Source: Myxococcales bacterium
GTDB lineage: Bacteria > Myxococcota > Kuafuiibacteriia > Kuafuiibacteriales > Kuafuiibacteriaceae
Assembly (NCBI GenBank): GCA_019634385.1
Contig: JAHQVK010000187.1
Location: 1-56,046 of the forward strand
Direction: 5' to 3'
DNA: 56,046 nucleotides
Every line of letters starts with the position of its first letter. Position 1 is the first letter of the stretch. Shown here piece after piece: positions 16,616-24,882 of the stretch. The translations under genes and the position numbers were made by a program. The notes beneath the pieces are model-generated. The model made no database searches, was not told the origin of the DNA, and saw nothing but the letters and a program-made list of their open reading frames with translations.

Positions 16616-17061
16616 TAGTAGGTTCCCTCGTTTTTCTCTGCAGCTTCATATTTTGAGGGGCATTTGGCGATAAGCTCGCTGCCCTTAAAAAGATTGTCGG
16701 AACCGAGAACGCCGGTAACAATGACTTCAGCATCATCTTTGAATGTATCCGGAACAATACCTTCGTAGCGAACCGGTACGGAGCTATCGATAAAATCAGG
16801 GTGTTTTACCATCGCTGCCACCGGTTTCACCTGAAACTGATACTCGAGTGTGCCTGGTTTTTGCAAAATTGAGCCTTTAACCACGTGCCCCCCCATACGA
16901 ATCCGTTGTCCGCGCATCTCGTCAGCTTTAGCGAGCACCACGTCTGCTCCATGGAAATAGGTGAGCACCTCAGGCTCAGCTAGGGTGTCGGCAACAAGCC
17001 AGGCGACGGCGCCCCCCAATACGATGACAGAAAGTACAATTTTTACAGTTTGGCTGCCCAT
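16615..17061 (-). CDS. ccmE: cytochrome c maturation haem chaperone CcmE, Cys variant
   Basis: A 148-aa protein: N-terminal membrane anchor (about 6-26), then the small periplasmic OB-fold with FHGADVVLAKADEMRGQRIR and MGGHVVKGS. In most CcmE proteins the C-terminal motif is HXXXY, whose His binds haem covalently; here it reads Cys134-Pro-Ser-Lys-Tyr138, a CXXXY. A CcmE lacking the histidine is known from Desulfovibrio-type systems, so the protein is probably functional with altered haem attachment. It is the first gene of the operon; about 236 bases separate it from divergent engB. Start is ATG. Confidence 0.92.
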   Translation of the reverse strand: MGSQTVKIVLSVIVLGGAVAWLVADTLAEPEVLTYFHGADVVLAKADEMRGQRIRMGGHVVKGSILQKPGTLEYQFQVKPVAAMVKHPDFIDSSVPVRYEGIVPDTFKDDAEVIVTGVLGSDNLFKGSELIAKCPSKYEAAEKNEGTY

Positions 17062-17195
17062 GACTCTACCTCTATGCTTCCACGCGGTGGCATCGGTGCG
17101 CCACTCTGTTCAAGAGCTGGTGACTCAATGAATGCCCCTGACCGAGCTAGCTAGAAAGCAAGCACCGGGCCGCTAAAAGCGACTGTGCTGCTTTT

Positions 17196-17225
17196 CTGAC
17201 TATAGGCACAAAAGCATGAGATAAT
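17196..17225 (+). promoter_or_regulatory. possible sigma70-type promoter for engB
   Basis: CTGACT (17196-17201) and GATAAT (17220-17225) are separated by 18 bases, with TG one base before the -10 (extended -10 TGAGATAAT). It lies about 70 bases before the engB ATG in a gap with no other gene. The -35 match is weak, so the call rests mostly on the -10. Confidence 0.35.
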
Positions 17226-17297
17226 GATAATTTTCGTCACTTATGGTTCAGTCTCAATCGCCTCAGATTCGGTGGCTGGAGAGAAACGCCTCCACAA

Positions 17298-17912
17298 ATG
17301 AAGACAACATTCATCACTTCCGGTCCCAAGTATGATGCCTTACCAAATCTTTGCCTGCCAGAGATCGCATTTATCGGCCGGTCAAATGTGGGTAAAAGCT
17401 CGCTCTTAAACGCTTTGGTGAGTGCGCGCATCGCACGCACATCTGGCACACCAGGGCGCACTCAATTGATCAACCTGTTTAGGGTGCATGCGGGATTTGG
17501 CGATTTTGCTCTTGCGGATTTACCGGGGTACGGATTTGCGAAGGCCCCCAAAGCGGTTCGTGAAGGCTGGGGAGCGATGGTCGAATCCTATTTAGCACGT
17601 CGAGAGAATCTACATGCCGTCCTACTGCTCCTTGATGCCCGTCGAGGGGTTCAAGCTGACGACCGTCAACTATATGACGTCCTATATCCTGTACTTCGTG
17701 ACCGGGGAGCCTTGAGCCCAGTGGTGTTGACCAAAATTGACAAGCTGGTGAAGTCCCAGAGAAAGCCTGCGGCCCTACGGGTGGCTAAAGACCTTGGTAT
17801 ATCTCCGAAAATGGTGGCGGTGACCAGCTCGTCGCTTCAGATCGGACTTCAGGACTTGCGCCAACGAGTGCAGGTCTGGGTTGAGGGACGAAATGTCCCT
17901 CAGGAACGGTAG
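17298..17912 (+). CDS. engB: ribosome biogenesis GTPase EngB/YsxC/YihA
   Basis: A 204-aa TRAFAC GTPase needed for large ribosomal subunit assembly. Motifs in order: G1 GRSNVGKS (27-34), TSGTPGRTQ in the switch I region, G3 DLPGYG, G4 TKID and a G5-like VTSSS. Length is normal. It stands alone on the plus strand between the divergent ccm operon and the convergent lon gene. ATG start with GGAGAG some distance upstream. Confidence 0.95.
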   Translation: MKTTFITSGPKYDALPNLCLPEIAFIGRSNVGKSSLLNALVSARIARTSGTPGRTQLINLFRVHAGFGDFALADLPGYGFAKAPKAVREGWGAMVESYLARRENLHAVLLLLDARRGVQADDRQLYDVLYPVLRDRGALSPVVLTKIDKLVKSQRKPAALRVAKDLGISPKMVAVTSSSLQIGLQDLRQRVQVWVEGRNVPQER

Positions 17913-17999
17913 TGGTGGGTTTGTTTCGAAAACTGGGAACAAGCTGCAATGAGATTGTGAAAAGGGAAATACCCCTGACGAACAGTGAATGCTGGATCA

Positions 18000-18239
18000 C
18001 TAGGCTGCGTGGCTCTGGCCAGCGGCAAGGTTGCGGTAGTAGTCTTGAAAAAGCTTTCGGGCTTGACGGCGGGCTCGCTCTCGCTCCCGGTTGCGGTTGT
18101 GGAATCCGTCTCGAGCCGAAAACCTTCGAACCGCGAGGTGAGAGCTCACCGCGTTAAGCCAAGCATCAAGGGCTTCGGGCGAGGGATTATTGGAGCGCGC
18201 TGAAGTCATGGCGATGTTCATAATTCCTAGACTATGCAT
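18000..18239 (-). CDS. possible small basic protein
   Basis: A 79-codon open frame (shorter starts at residues 7 or 11). The central and C-terminal part is a highly charged helix (NRNRERERARRQARKLFQDYYRNL). No family is recognised. It lies in the ~700-base stretch between engB and lon, which otherwise holds a B element and unassigned DNA. An AGGA precedes one internal ATG with too short a spacing. Amino-acid composition is plausible, but evidence for translation is weak. Confidence 0.28.
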   Translation of the reverse strand: MHSLGIMNIAMTSARSNNPSPEALDAWLNAVSSHLAVRRFSARDGFHNRNRERERARRQARKLFQDYYRNLAAGQSHAA

Positions 18240-18434
18240 GACCTATGCCTACTCGAATTCTATTTCTCTGCGGCTGCTTATGGCCATGTAGACGGGCATT
18301 ACCGTCGTGATCTGACGACGCCTGTGGCTTTGAGACGACGGATGCGATGGTAACAACAGTGCCGGGCATCACGTCCCACTGAGTATCCGTATCCGTCTCG
18401 TGAAGATCACCTGAGTCGTGCTTGAGGCCTGCGC

Positions 18435-18546
18435 ACAGCAAAGACCACTTGAATGGATTCTGGAAGAATCAACAAGGGGGCGCTCAGCGGGGCTATGCCC
18501 CGCTGAGAAGCAGGAACTTGCGTTTAACCCAAGTTCTTGCTGCTGT
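18435..18546 (-). repeat. B-type cloverleaf repeat, copy B3
   Basis: Complete element in reverse orientation from ACAGCAAAGACC to TTGCTGCTGTG. Arm III combines the long form on its left side with the short form on its right, so it pairs imperfectly. Arm II is perfect (AGCGGGGC-TAT-GCCCCGCT). Arm I is degenerate (CTTGCGTTTAACCCAAG). The terminal TA has decayed to CA/TG. It lies just beyond the 3' end of lon. Confidence 0.88.
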
Positions 18547-18610
18547 GAGGCACGTCCTAGAGTGAGTGGTGGGAGTATATGGGGATAGGAAGAAGGCTTT
18601 TAGGCCCCTA

Positions 18611-21016
18611 TTAGCTAGGCGGCGTGTCTTCTTGCCCCGCGCTTGCTGGGGCTAGCTTAGGAGGAAAGCGCTCTGGGGGACGCTCCAGCGCAAGATCCAG
18701 TACCTCATCGATCCGTTTTACAAAATGGAATGTAAGTTGGTCTTGGACTTCCTGCGGAACTTCGTGTAGGTCTTTGCGGTTTCGCTCCGGAAGAAGAACC
18801 TCCTTAACCCCGGAACGGAGCGCAGCGAGTACCTTTTCTTTGATCCCTCCTACCGGAAGAACCGACCCACGCAGGGTTATTTCACCGGTCATCGCCACGT
18901 CGCTTCTCACCTTGATTCCAGTGACGAGCGATGTGAGGGCAGAAACCATGGTGACCCCCGCAGAGGGACCATCCTTGGGGATACCACCGGCTGGAACATG
19001 CACGTGAATATCGTGCTTCTCCCAGAAATTTTCGGTCAGACCAAACTCCGGTGAACGGGCCCGCAGGTATGACTGCGCCGCTTGGGCTGACTCTTTCATA
19101 ACATTACCCAGTTGCCCGGTCAGTGTAAGTCCACCTTTACCATTCATCCGGGTGGCCTCAATGAAGAGGATATCTCCTCCTGCAGCCGTCCAAGCAAGAC
19201 CGGTAGCTACACCCGGAAGCTCGGTTCTTTGGGCCATTTCGTTGAAGAACTTTTCTGGTCCGAGGTACTTAAAGAGATTCCCCGGCTCAACCACGGTGAG
19301 GTCATTCTTCCCCTCTGCGACGTCAACAGCGACGCCCCGAACAACCCCGGTAATGGTTCGTTCCAGATTACGCACACCTGCTTCACGCGTGTAATCGACA
19401 ATGATCGAGTCAAGGGCTTCAGAGGTAATCTGCACGAGCTCATCACTGAGACCATGCTGATCAAGTACCTTGGGCATCAAATGCTCCCGAGCAATGTGTC
19501 CCTTTTCCTCATGAGTATACCCGGGAATCTCTAAGACCTCCATGCGATCTCGGAGGGCGGGGGGGATGGGATCCAACTGGTTTGCCGTCGCAATGAACAG
19601 CACCTTAGAAAGATCAAACGGCACTTCGAGATAGTGGTCCGAAAAGCTCTGATTCTGCTCGGGATCGAGCACTTCAAGGAGAGCCGAAGCCGGATCTCCT
19701 CGAAAATCGTAGGACAACTTGTCGATCTCGTCGAGGACAATGACCGGGTTCCGGGTGCCCGCCTTCTTCAGGCCCTGAATGATCCGACCAGGGAGGGCAC
19801 CGACGTACGTCCTTCGGTGGCCTCGGATTTCCGCTTCATCACGCACCCCACCCAAGGAGATGCGATGAAACTTGCGACCCATAGTTTCCGCAATGGATGA
19901 ACCCAGAGAGGTTTTACCCACGCCAGGAGGACCAACCATACACAAGATGGGGCCCTTCATATCCTCCTTCAGCTTTCGAACCGCTAGGTACTCAACGATG
20001 CGTTTTTTGACCTTCTCGAGACCGTAATGACGGGCATCAAGTAGCTCCCGTGCTTTTTGTATGTCGAGTACGTCGGTTGTAGACTTCTTCCAAGGAAGGT
20101 CTGCAAACCACTCTAGGTAGGTGCGTCCTACCGTGTACTCACTCGAGGACGAAGGCATTTGCCGGAGTCGGCGAAGTTCCTTTCGCGCGATTTTCTCCGC
20201 TTCACCGGGGAGACCAGCGTTCTTGAGCTTTTGCTCAAGCTCATCGAGATCTCCTTCGGTTCCGTCCGCCTCTCCCAGTTCTTCTTTGATCGCCTTGAGT
20301 TGCTGACGCAGATAATATTCTCTCTGCGTCTTGTTCATTTCACCTTTAACCTGAGAATCGATCTTATTGCTGAGCTTAAGAACCTCAAGCTTTCGATGGA
20401 GCAACTCCAGGACGTTCTCGAGTCGCTGAGAAACCTCAACGAGGTTGAGGACTTCCATCTTCTCCTCAACCGAAACATCCATATTTGCAGCAATAAGATC
20501 TGCTAAATGTCCAGGATCATCAATGCCTTCGACGAACTGTGCTGCACCCGAGGGAATCTCGGGCATCAGTCCAACCACTTCGCGAGCAGTTTTCTTGACG
20601 TTCATAACCAACGCCTCGATCTTCAGTGGATCAGCGTTAATATCCTGAACTTCAACCACCCGAGCTCGCAAATAGGGGCTGGTTTGGGTTAATTCTAGCA
20701 CCCGAAATCGTTTGATACCCTGCAGTACTAGATGAAAACCCTCATCACCTGCTTTTAGCGCTTTTACGATTCGCCCAGTGGTGCCCATTGCGTACAGATC
20801 ATCTTCGGTCGGGTCATCAACGGACCCATCCTTCTGCGCAACGATTCCGATTGGCTCGCCTGAATCCTCAACAGCTTTTACCATTGCCAAGGTCTTTGGC
20901 CGGCCCACCGAGATCGGCATGATGCTGCCTGGGAAAAAGACAGAGTTCCGGAGCGGTAAAATGGGAATTTCCATTCCCTGCGTATCGCCCCCTTGTCCGA
21001 ATGTGCTCTCGGCCAC
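18611..21016 (-). CDS. lon: ATP-dependent protease Lon
   Basis: An 801-aa cytosolic AAA+ serine protease. The N-terminal substrate-binding domain (about 1-205) begins [20 protein letters not shown] coiled-coil linker, the AAA module with Walker [10 protein letters not shown] and sensor ATANQLD, and the C-terminal protease domain follow. The catalytic dyad is Ser685 in KDGPSAGVT and Lys726 in GGIKEK. Length matches canonical Lon. The start is GTG with AGGGAG seven bases upstream, a strong site. A candidate promoter lies at 21068-21096. Confidence 0.97.
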   Translation of the reverse strand: MAESTFGQGGDTQGMEIPILPLRNSVFFPGSIMPISVGRPKTLAMVKAVEDSGEPIGIVAQKDGSVDDPTEDDLYAMGTTGRIVKALKAGDEGFHLVLQGIKRFRVLELTQTSPYLRARVVEVQDINADPLKIEALVMNVKKTAREVVGLMPEIPSGAAQFVEGIDDPGHLADLIAANMDVSVEEKMEVLNLVEVSQRLENVLELLHRKLEVLKLSNKIDSQVKGEMNKTQREYYLRQQLKAIKEELGEADGTEGDLDELEQKLKNAGLPGEAEKIARKELRRLRQMPSSSSEYTVGRTYLEWFADLPWKKSTTDVLDIQKARELLDARHYGLEKVKKRIVEYLAVRKLKEDMKGPILCMVGPPGVGKTSLGSSIAETMGRKFHRISLGGVRDEAEIRGHRRTYVGALPGRIIQGLKKAGTRNPVIVLDEIDKLSYDFRGDPASALLEVLDPEQNQSFSDHYLEVPFDLSKVLFIATANQLDPIPPALRDRMEVLEIPGYTHEEKGHIAREHLMPKVLDQHGLSDELVQITSEALDSIIVDYTREAGVRNLERTITGVVRGVAVDVAEGKNDLTVVEPGNLFKYLGPEKFFNEMAQRTELPGVATGLAWTAAGGDILFIEATRMNGKGGLTLTGQLGNVMKESAQAAQSYLRARSPEFGLTENFWEKHDIHVHVPAGGIPKDGPSAGVTMVSALTSLVTGIKVRSDVAMTGEITLRGSVLPVGGIKEKVLAALRSGVKEVLLPERNRKDLHEVPQEVQDQLTFHFVKRIDEVLDLALERPPERFPPKLAPASAGQEDTPPS

Positions 21017-21067
21017 GTCAGTACTCCCTTATTTCCTCGAGTCCTTAGAAGTTAGACTCGCCATCCC

Positions 21068-21096
21068 ATCCAACGAATCGCAGTGGCTCGTTTCAA
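21068..21096 (-). promoter_or_regulatory. possible promoter for lon
   Basis: Read on the minus strand, TTGAAA (21096-21091) and TTGGAT (21073-21068) are 17 bases apart, about 50 bases before the GTG of lon. The -35 fits well and the -10 poorly. A heat-shock-type element could also begin with TTGAAA, but its -10 consensus is not evident. Confidence 0.3.
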
Positions 21097-21259
21097 CTGT
21101 ACGTCACGGCGCTCATCGTGGGCTCCTGCCGAGTGTCCCGCGTCTCCATGCCACTCGCACGACATTTAGTGATCTGGTGCCTCCCGCGGTGGTGACCTCG
21201 ACTTCTTCCTTAAAACCATCGGCTGGTTAGGTGGGAATTGAGGAGGACGCGGGTGAGGC

Positions 21260-21400
21260 TTATCGCTCGAGGACGTTTCCGAAGAGTTGCGCCTCAGAGC
21301 GAGTTGTTCCTTTTGCGGCCAGTGCTTTTTTCCGTGCGGCACCCTGACTACGATTTTTAGCTTGTCGCTTTTTTTCTGTTTGCTGAGTATTGGAAGCCAC
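21260..21400 (-). CDS. small basic protein (46 aa), unknown function
   Basis: A short frame read directly from the minus strand: GTG at 21400, TAA at 21260-21262, with GAGG 10-12 bases upstream. The product is rich in Lys, Arg, Ala and Gln (TEKKRQAKNRSQGAARKKAL) and ends with KGTTRSEAQLFGNVLER. The composition and the KGTT...LFG ending look like a real small nucleic-acid-binding protein, and better than the 104-codon frame covering the same bases at 21166-21480. No family can be named. It lies between lon and the phosphatase gene. Confidence 0.42.
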   Translation of the reverse strand: MASNTQQTEKKRQAKNRSQGAARKKALAAKGTTRSEAQLFGNVLER

Positions 21401-21551
21401 TTTTTGGGCACCTCGTCGAGCGCGGATACCAGCCCTAAAGGCATAGGGTCAAGCTGGAGCTGACGTTCTGGCCTTTTCACCCTACGTCCGTGGTTGCATT
21501 GCTGGACGCGGGGCTACGGAGGCGGATCAACGGGTAAACTCGGATATGAGC

Positions 21552-23300
21552 TCAGGGCTCGTCCTCGTCCTTCCAAAGAATACGTACGCGGCGAGTTCGG
21601 GTTCGCTGGGTGCTCACCGGCGATATCGCATCAGTGTCCGGATGGTCTAAGCCAAAACAAACCAGGGTTGTGTCATCGAACTGCGGAGCATCCAATACAT
21701 GCTCCTGGCATGCTCGCACTAGTCGACTGAGGATGTCGTGGGCATGGCTTGCACCATAAGCCAATGCCTGGTGGAGTCGGTTCATCCCGAACATCACCCG
21801 CGTGGGGCTCATAGCTTCGACCAGACCATCGGTGTAGAGCAACACCGAATCGCCGGGTACCAGCTCAAAAACCTCCGTAGTGTAGTCACTCTCGGTGACA
21901 ATACCAAGGGGCAGTCCGGCAGCTCCGTCTAGCTGCACAACATCCTGTTCGGAGTGTCTGCGGACCATAAGCGGCATATGGCCGGCGTTGGCGTAGGTAA
22001 TGCGGCGCTGTTGGGTGTCCAGCACCAGATACAGGAGGGTCACGAACAGATCATCTTGGTTGTTTTCCAGTACGGCGCGATTCATCCACTGCAACACCCG
22101 GGCGGGGTCTTCTTCTGCGAGAGCTAAGTAACGCAAATCTCGGGTTAGGCGAGCCATATATAGTGCGGCGGCCACCCCCTTGCCAGACACATCAGCGACA
22201 ACTACCCCTATTCGGCCTTCGGGTAAGTTGATGAAATCGTAGAAATCTCCCCCAACTTGGTAGGCCGGATCATACCGGGCACAAAACGTGAAGCCGTCAA
22301 TTTGGGGGATGCGACGGGGCAGAAACGACTGTTGTATCTTTTCCGCGAGGCGGAGATCCTGTTCAAGACGCTGCCGCTTCATCAGTTCTTCGTGGAGTCT
22401 TGCGTTTCCTAGGGCGGCGGCTGACTGACCGGCGATACCGGTGAGCAGCTCCAGGTCGTCCTGACTAAAGGCGGCAATACCGGCCGTATCGAGGTACGCG
22501 ATGCCCAACGGCTGCCCACGCCACACCAGCGGTGCGCACATCATCGCCCGAATGCCAAAGTTTGCAACGGAACTACCCGATCGGAACCGTTTATCCTCCA
22601 TCGCATTGTGTGACAATACGGAGTGACGCTTATCGATCACCTCTTGTAAGATGGTACGGCTTACTTCTAAATCTGCGATATCCCCTTCGTTTCTTCTCTT
22701 AACCGCCTTTGGAATGAGCTCTTTGGTCTCATCATCGAGCAGCATGATGAATCCACGTTCTGCTCGCGGAAAAGTCTCAAAAAGATGCTCAAGTACTTTG
22801 TCTAGGAGTTCATCCAGATCAAGAATGTTGGATATAGCAGCGGAGACGGCGTACACCATTCGAAGTCGGGAAGCGAGAATCTGGTGCGCTTTGGCTCCGG
22901 AAGACCCGGTGAGAGCTTGAGTATCGGTCAGAATGCTCTGACTGGCATCAACCACTTTGACAATTTGAGGTTCCGACTTGAGAGGCCCCACCATCGTCAC
23001 CGAAGACGAGTTGCCAACAATTTCTTCGAACGCAAAAATGGCTGACGCTACCCGAATCGTATCCCCATCACACAGTTCACATCGAGTGACCGGTTTGCTG
23101 TTCACGAAGGTGCCATTACCGGAACCGAGATCTTCGATGACGAATCGTTTGTCTCGCTGACAGATGCGAGCATGTCGCCGAGAAACGGTGAGATCGCGGA
23201 TGTGCACCTGACAATCGAGTGCTCTCCCAAGGACACACACGTCCTTAAGTTCATATATCGCCCCCGCATTGGGGCCGTGTGTTTCGCGTAGCCGACCCAA
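21552..23300 (-). CDS. FHA-GAF-SpoIIE (PP2C) serine phosphatase
   Basis: A 582-aa cytosolic signalling phosphatase. An N-terminal FHA domain (about 20-95; LGRALDCQVHI, SRRHARI, GSGNGTFVN) binds phosphothreonine peptides. A GAF domain follows (about 150-305), then a SpoIIE/RsbU-type PP2C domain (about 335-560) with metal-binding VGGDFYDF, VVADVSGKG and DDTTLVC. Such enzymes dephosphorylate STAS anti-anti-sigma proteins; the STAS gene lies 26 bases upstream and the anti-sigma kinase before that, forming one operon. The start is TTG, giving MGRLRETHGPNAG, the normal beginning of an FHA domain. The input signal is unknown. Confidence 0.92.
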   Translation of the reverse strand: MGRLRETHGPNAGAIYELKDVCVLGRALDCQVHIRDLTVSRRHARICQRDKRFVIEDLGSGNGTFVNSKPVTRCELCDGDTIRVASAIFAFEEIVGNSSSVTMVGPLKSEPQIVKVVDASQSILTDTQALTGSSGAKAHQILASRLRMVYAVSAAISNILDLDELLDKVLEHLFETFPRAERGFIMLLDDETKELIPKAVKRRNEGDIADLEVSRTILQEVIDKRHSVLSHNAMEDKRFRSGSSVANFGIRAMMCAPLVWRGQPLGIAYLDTAGIAAFSQDDLELLTGIAGQSAAALGNARLHEELMKRQRLEQDLRLAEKIQQSFLPRRIPQIDGFTFCARYDPAYQVGGDFYDFINLPEGRIGVVVADVSGKGVAAALYMARLTRDLRYLALAEEDPARVLQWMNRAVLENNQDDLFVTLLYLVLDTQQRRITYANAGHMPLMVRRHSEQDVVQLDGAAGLPLGIVTESDYTTEVFELVPGDSVLLYTDGLVEAMSPTRVMFGMNRLHQALAYGASHAHDILSRLVRACQEHVLDAPQFDDTTLVCFGLDHPDTDAISPVSTQRTRTRRVRILWKDEDEP

Positions 23301-23326
23301 AGGGCCGGGGTTTGTGCCCTTCCGGT

Positions 23327-23668
23327 CTATGAGTGAAACCTCGATACGGCGACCCGGACATTGTCCGAAAGATCAAACGCACGATCCAATCGGAGGAGTT
23401 TAAAAATTTCACGAGGCTGGCCATGAAGCGAAGCTATTTTGACGTCACCGTGACTGGTTCGTACTTGCTTGAATAATGACACGATGGCTCCCACCCCTGA
23501 ACTATCAATAAGCTCCAGAAGGCTCATATCAAACACTACTTGGGTTCGCTTCTGACTGACCAACTCCTCCATCTCACGCTTAAGCGTTGGTGCATTTAAT
23601 GCATCCAAATGGCCTCGAAGCGTGAGGATCGTGATCGAATCCTCATCGGCACGGTTGATTTCTAGCAT
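23327..23668 (-). CDS. STAS-domain anti-sigma factor antagonist (RsbV/SpoIIAA-like)
   Basis: A 113-aa single STAS domain. The loop DSSGVG carries the serine that a partner kinase phosphorylates and a SpoIIE-type phosphatase dephosphorylates. When unphosphorylated, family members bind and sequester the anti-sigma kinase. Upstream by 35 bases is the kinase gene and downstream by 26 is the phosphatase, a complete switch set. ATG start. No sigma factor gene is nearby. Confidence 0.92.
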   Translation of the reverse strand: MLEINRADEDSITILTLRGHLDALNAPTLKREMEELVSQKRTQVVFDMSLLELIDSSGVGAIVSLFKQVRTSHGDVKIASLHGQPREIFKLLRLDRAFDLSDNVRVAVSRFHS

Positions 23669-23703
23669 TGTTTCCTCATGAATGTCCGGACATCATCTAG
23701 CTG

Positions 23704-24219
23704 TCAGGTGGGCTCATGGCCGGTAGGGGTATCGAGACGTTTCTGCATCATCAGAACGTTCTGGAGGCCGCGCTTTTCATAGCGTACGTGATCCATAAAG
23801 TTGCGGATGATAAACAGACCGAGTCCCCCCTCAGGCAGAGCATCAAGGTCAGGCTCGGGAACATCTTCAGGCACAAATGTTTGCCCTGCGTCACGGACCT
23901 CAACTTGGAGCATACGAGGGTCGACGCTCATCGCCACCTCAATCGGGCCAAGAGCGTTACCTTCGTAGGCGTGGATCACCGCGTTGTTAAAAGCTTCAAC
24001 AAACGCGGAGACTACCCCGTGACCATCTCGTTCCGAGAGAATTTTCTGAGCTACGAGCTCTTCGCAGATGTGGGTCAGGAACGATCGTACCGCGTCGCGG
24101 TATTCCAATCTCGCGGGAACACCAAAGCTGAACCTCTCCGCAGTGCGAAGCAATTCTCGTTTGCGACCTTGGGTATCACCTTTGGCCGTCTCATCGCTTG
24201 AGTCCTCCTCAGACATCAT
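23704..24219 (-). CDS. anti-sigma factor serine kinase (RsbW/SpoIIAB-like HATPase)
   Basis: A 171-aa GHKL ATPase. The N box is EAFNNAVIHA, followed by a DAGQTF segment in the G1 region and a G2-type GGLGLFIIRNFMD. RsbW-type kinases phosphorylate STAS partners and inhibit a sigma factor or other client. It is the first gene of the three-gene switch operon. Some HATPase/STAS/SpoIIE sets in this group regulate targets other than sigma factors, so the output is open. Confidence 0.9.
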   Translation of the reverse strand: MMSEEDSSDETAKGDTQGRKRELLRTAERFSFGVPARLEYRDAVRSFLTHICEELVAQKILSERDGHGVVSAFVEAFNNAVIHAYEGNALGPIEVAMSVDPRMLQVEVRDAGQTFVPEDVPEPDLDALPEGGLGLFIIRNFMDHVRYEKRGLQNVLMMQKRLDTPTGHEPT

Positions 24220-24274
24220 GGAGACTCTCTTCTCCTAGACCGTTGGTCGTTGAGTGGCAAGTTTCCGAGATATT

Positions 24275-24847
24275 TCATGGATGGTCTTCAAGCGATACGG
24301 GAAGCTTAAGAGTGATTTCGCCGTCGGCGCCAGTCCACTCGAATCCAGCTTTCCGAGCTGCATTTGATAGACAATCCGCAACGACAGCGTTCGCATGCTC
24401 TTGCGGGTATACCCATGCCTCCCTGATGTGCCCTCGTCCGCTAGTAACAGTGATCGTTAAATGAAGAAGGGCTACACTTGTATTCCGATAGGGGTCCTTA
24501 CTGATGGGGCATTCGGCTATGCTTGCCTCCACTGCTCGTCGAGCAACCGCAATAGCTGAAGCGGGTAAACCTGGGATGGTCGGACGGTCGGACGGAACCA
24601 CTTGGCGTTCATTCGCTGACCACGTTTCAGGGAGGGCTTCCCAAAGCTCTGCATCTGTACGGTTGTCTGGGTTGCAGGGAGGGCATTGGGGAGGTGGGCA
24701 TTCGAGTAATTCGGGTGCTGAGGGTTCGATACTCTCGGTAACGCCGTATAGGGTACGAATACCAAACATGCCTGCGATCCCGCCTAGTACAAAACTTATG
24801 GCGCAACAAAAGAGTAGCCGGGCCGCCGTAGGGGTCATACTGGGCAC
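24275..24847 (-). CDS. membrane-anchored protein, possible AgmX/PglI-type C-terminal domain
   Basis: About 190 aa with an N-terminal membrane helix (about 10-32), then a cysteine/proline-rich linker with CPPPQCPPC, and a C-terminal periplasmic domain (about 95-187). The pattern of the last part (beta strands, a conserved-looking Cys in VVADCLSNAARKAGFEW and an ending ITLKLPVSL) resembles the domain found at the end of myxobacterial gliding/adventurous-motility proteins and TonB-like proteins. This is a pattern judgement only. Start GTG 24847 or ATG 24838. It is divergent from the next gene with only about 25-35 bases between. Confidence 0.6.
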   Translation of the reverse strand: MPSMTPTAARLLFCCAISFVLGGIAGMFGIRTLYGVTESIEPSAPELLECPPPQCPPCNPDNRTDAELWEALPETWSANERQVVPSDRPTIPGLPASAIAVARRAVEASIAECPISKDPYRNTSVALLHLTITVTSGRGHIREAWVYPQEHANAVVADCLSNAARKAGFEWTGADGEITLKLPVSLEDHP

Positions 24848-24882
24848 TCTAGCACGTAGACCCTCATGCCTTGGGGAGCACC

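Noticed and set aside
21166..21480. 104-codon frame between lon and the phosphatase
   Set aside because: Composition is Pro/Ser/Arg-rich and random-looking; a shifted shorter frame (21260-21400) has a more protein-like product.
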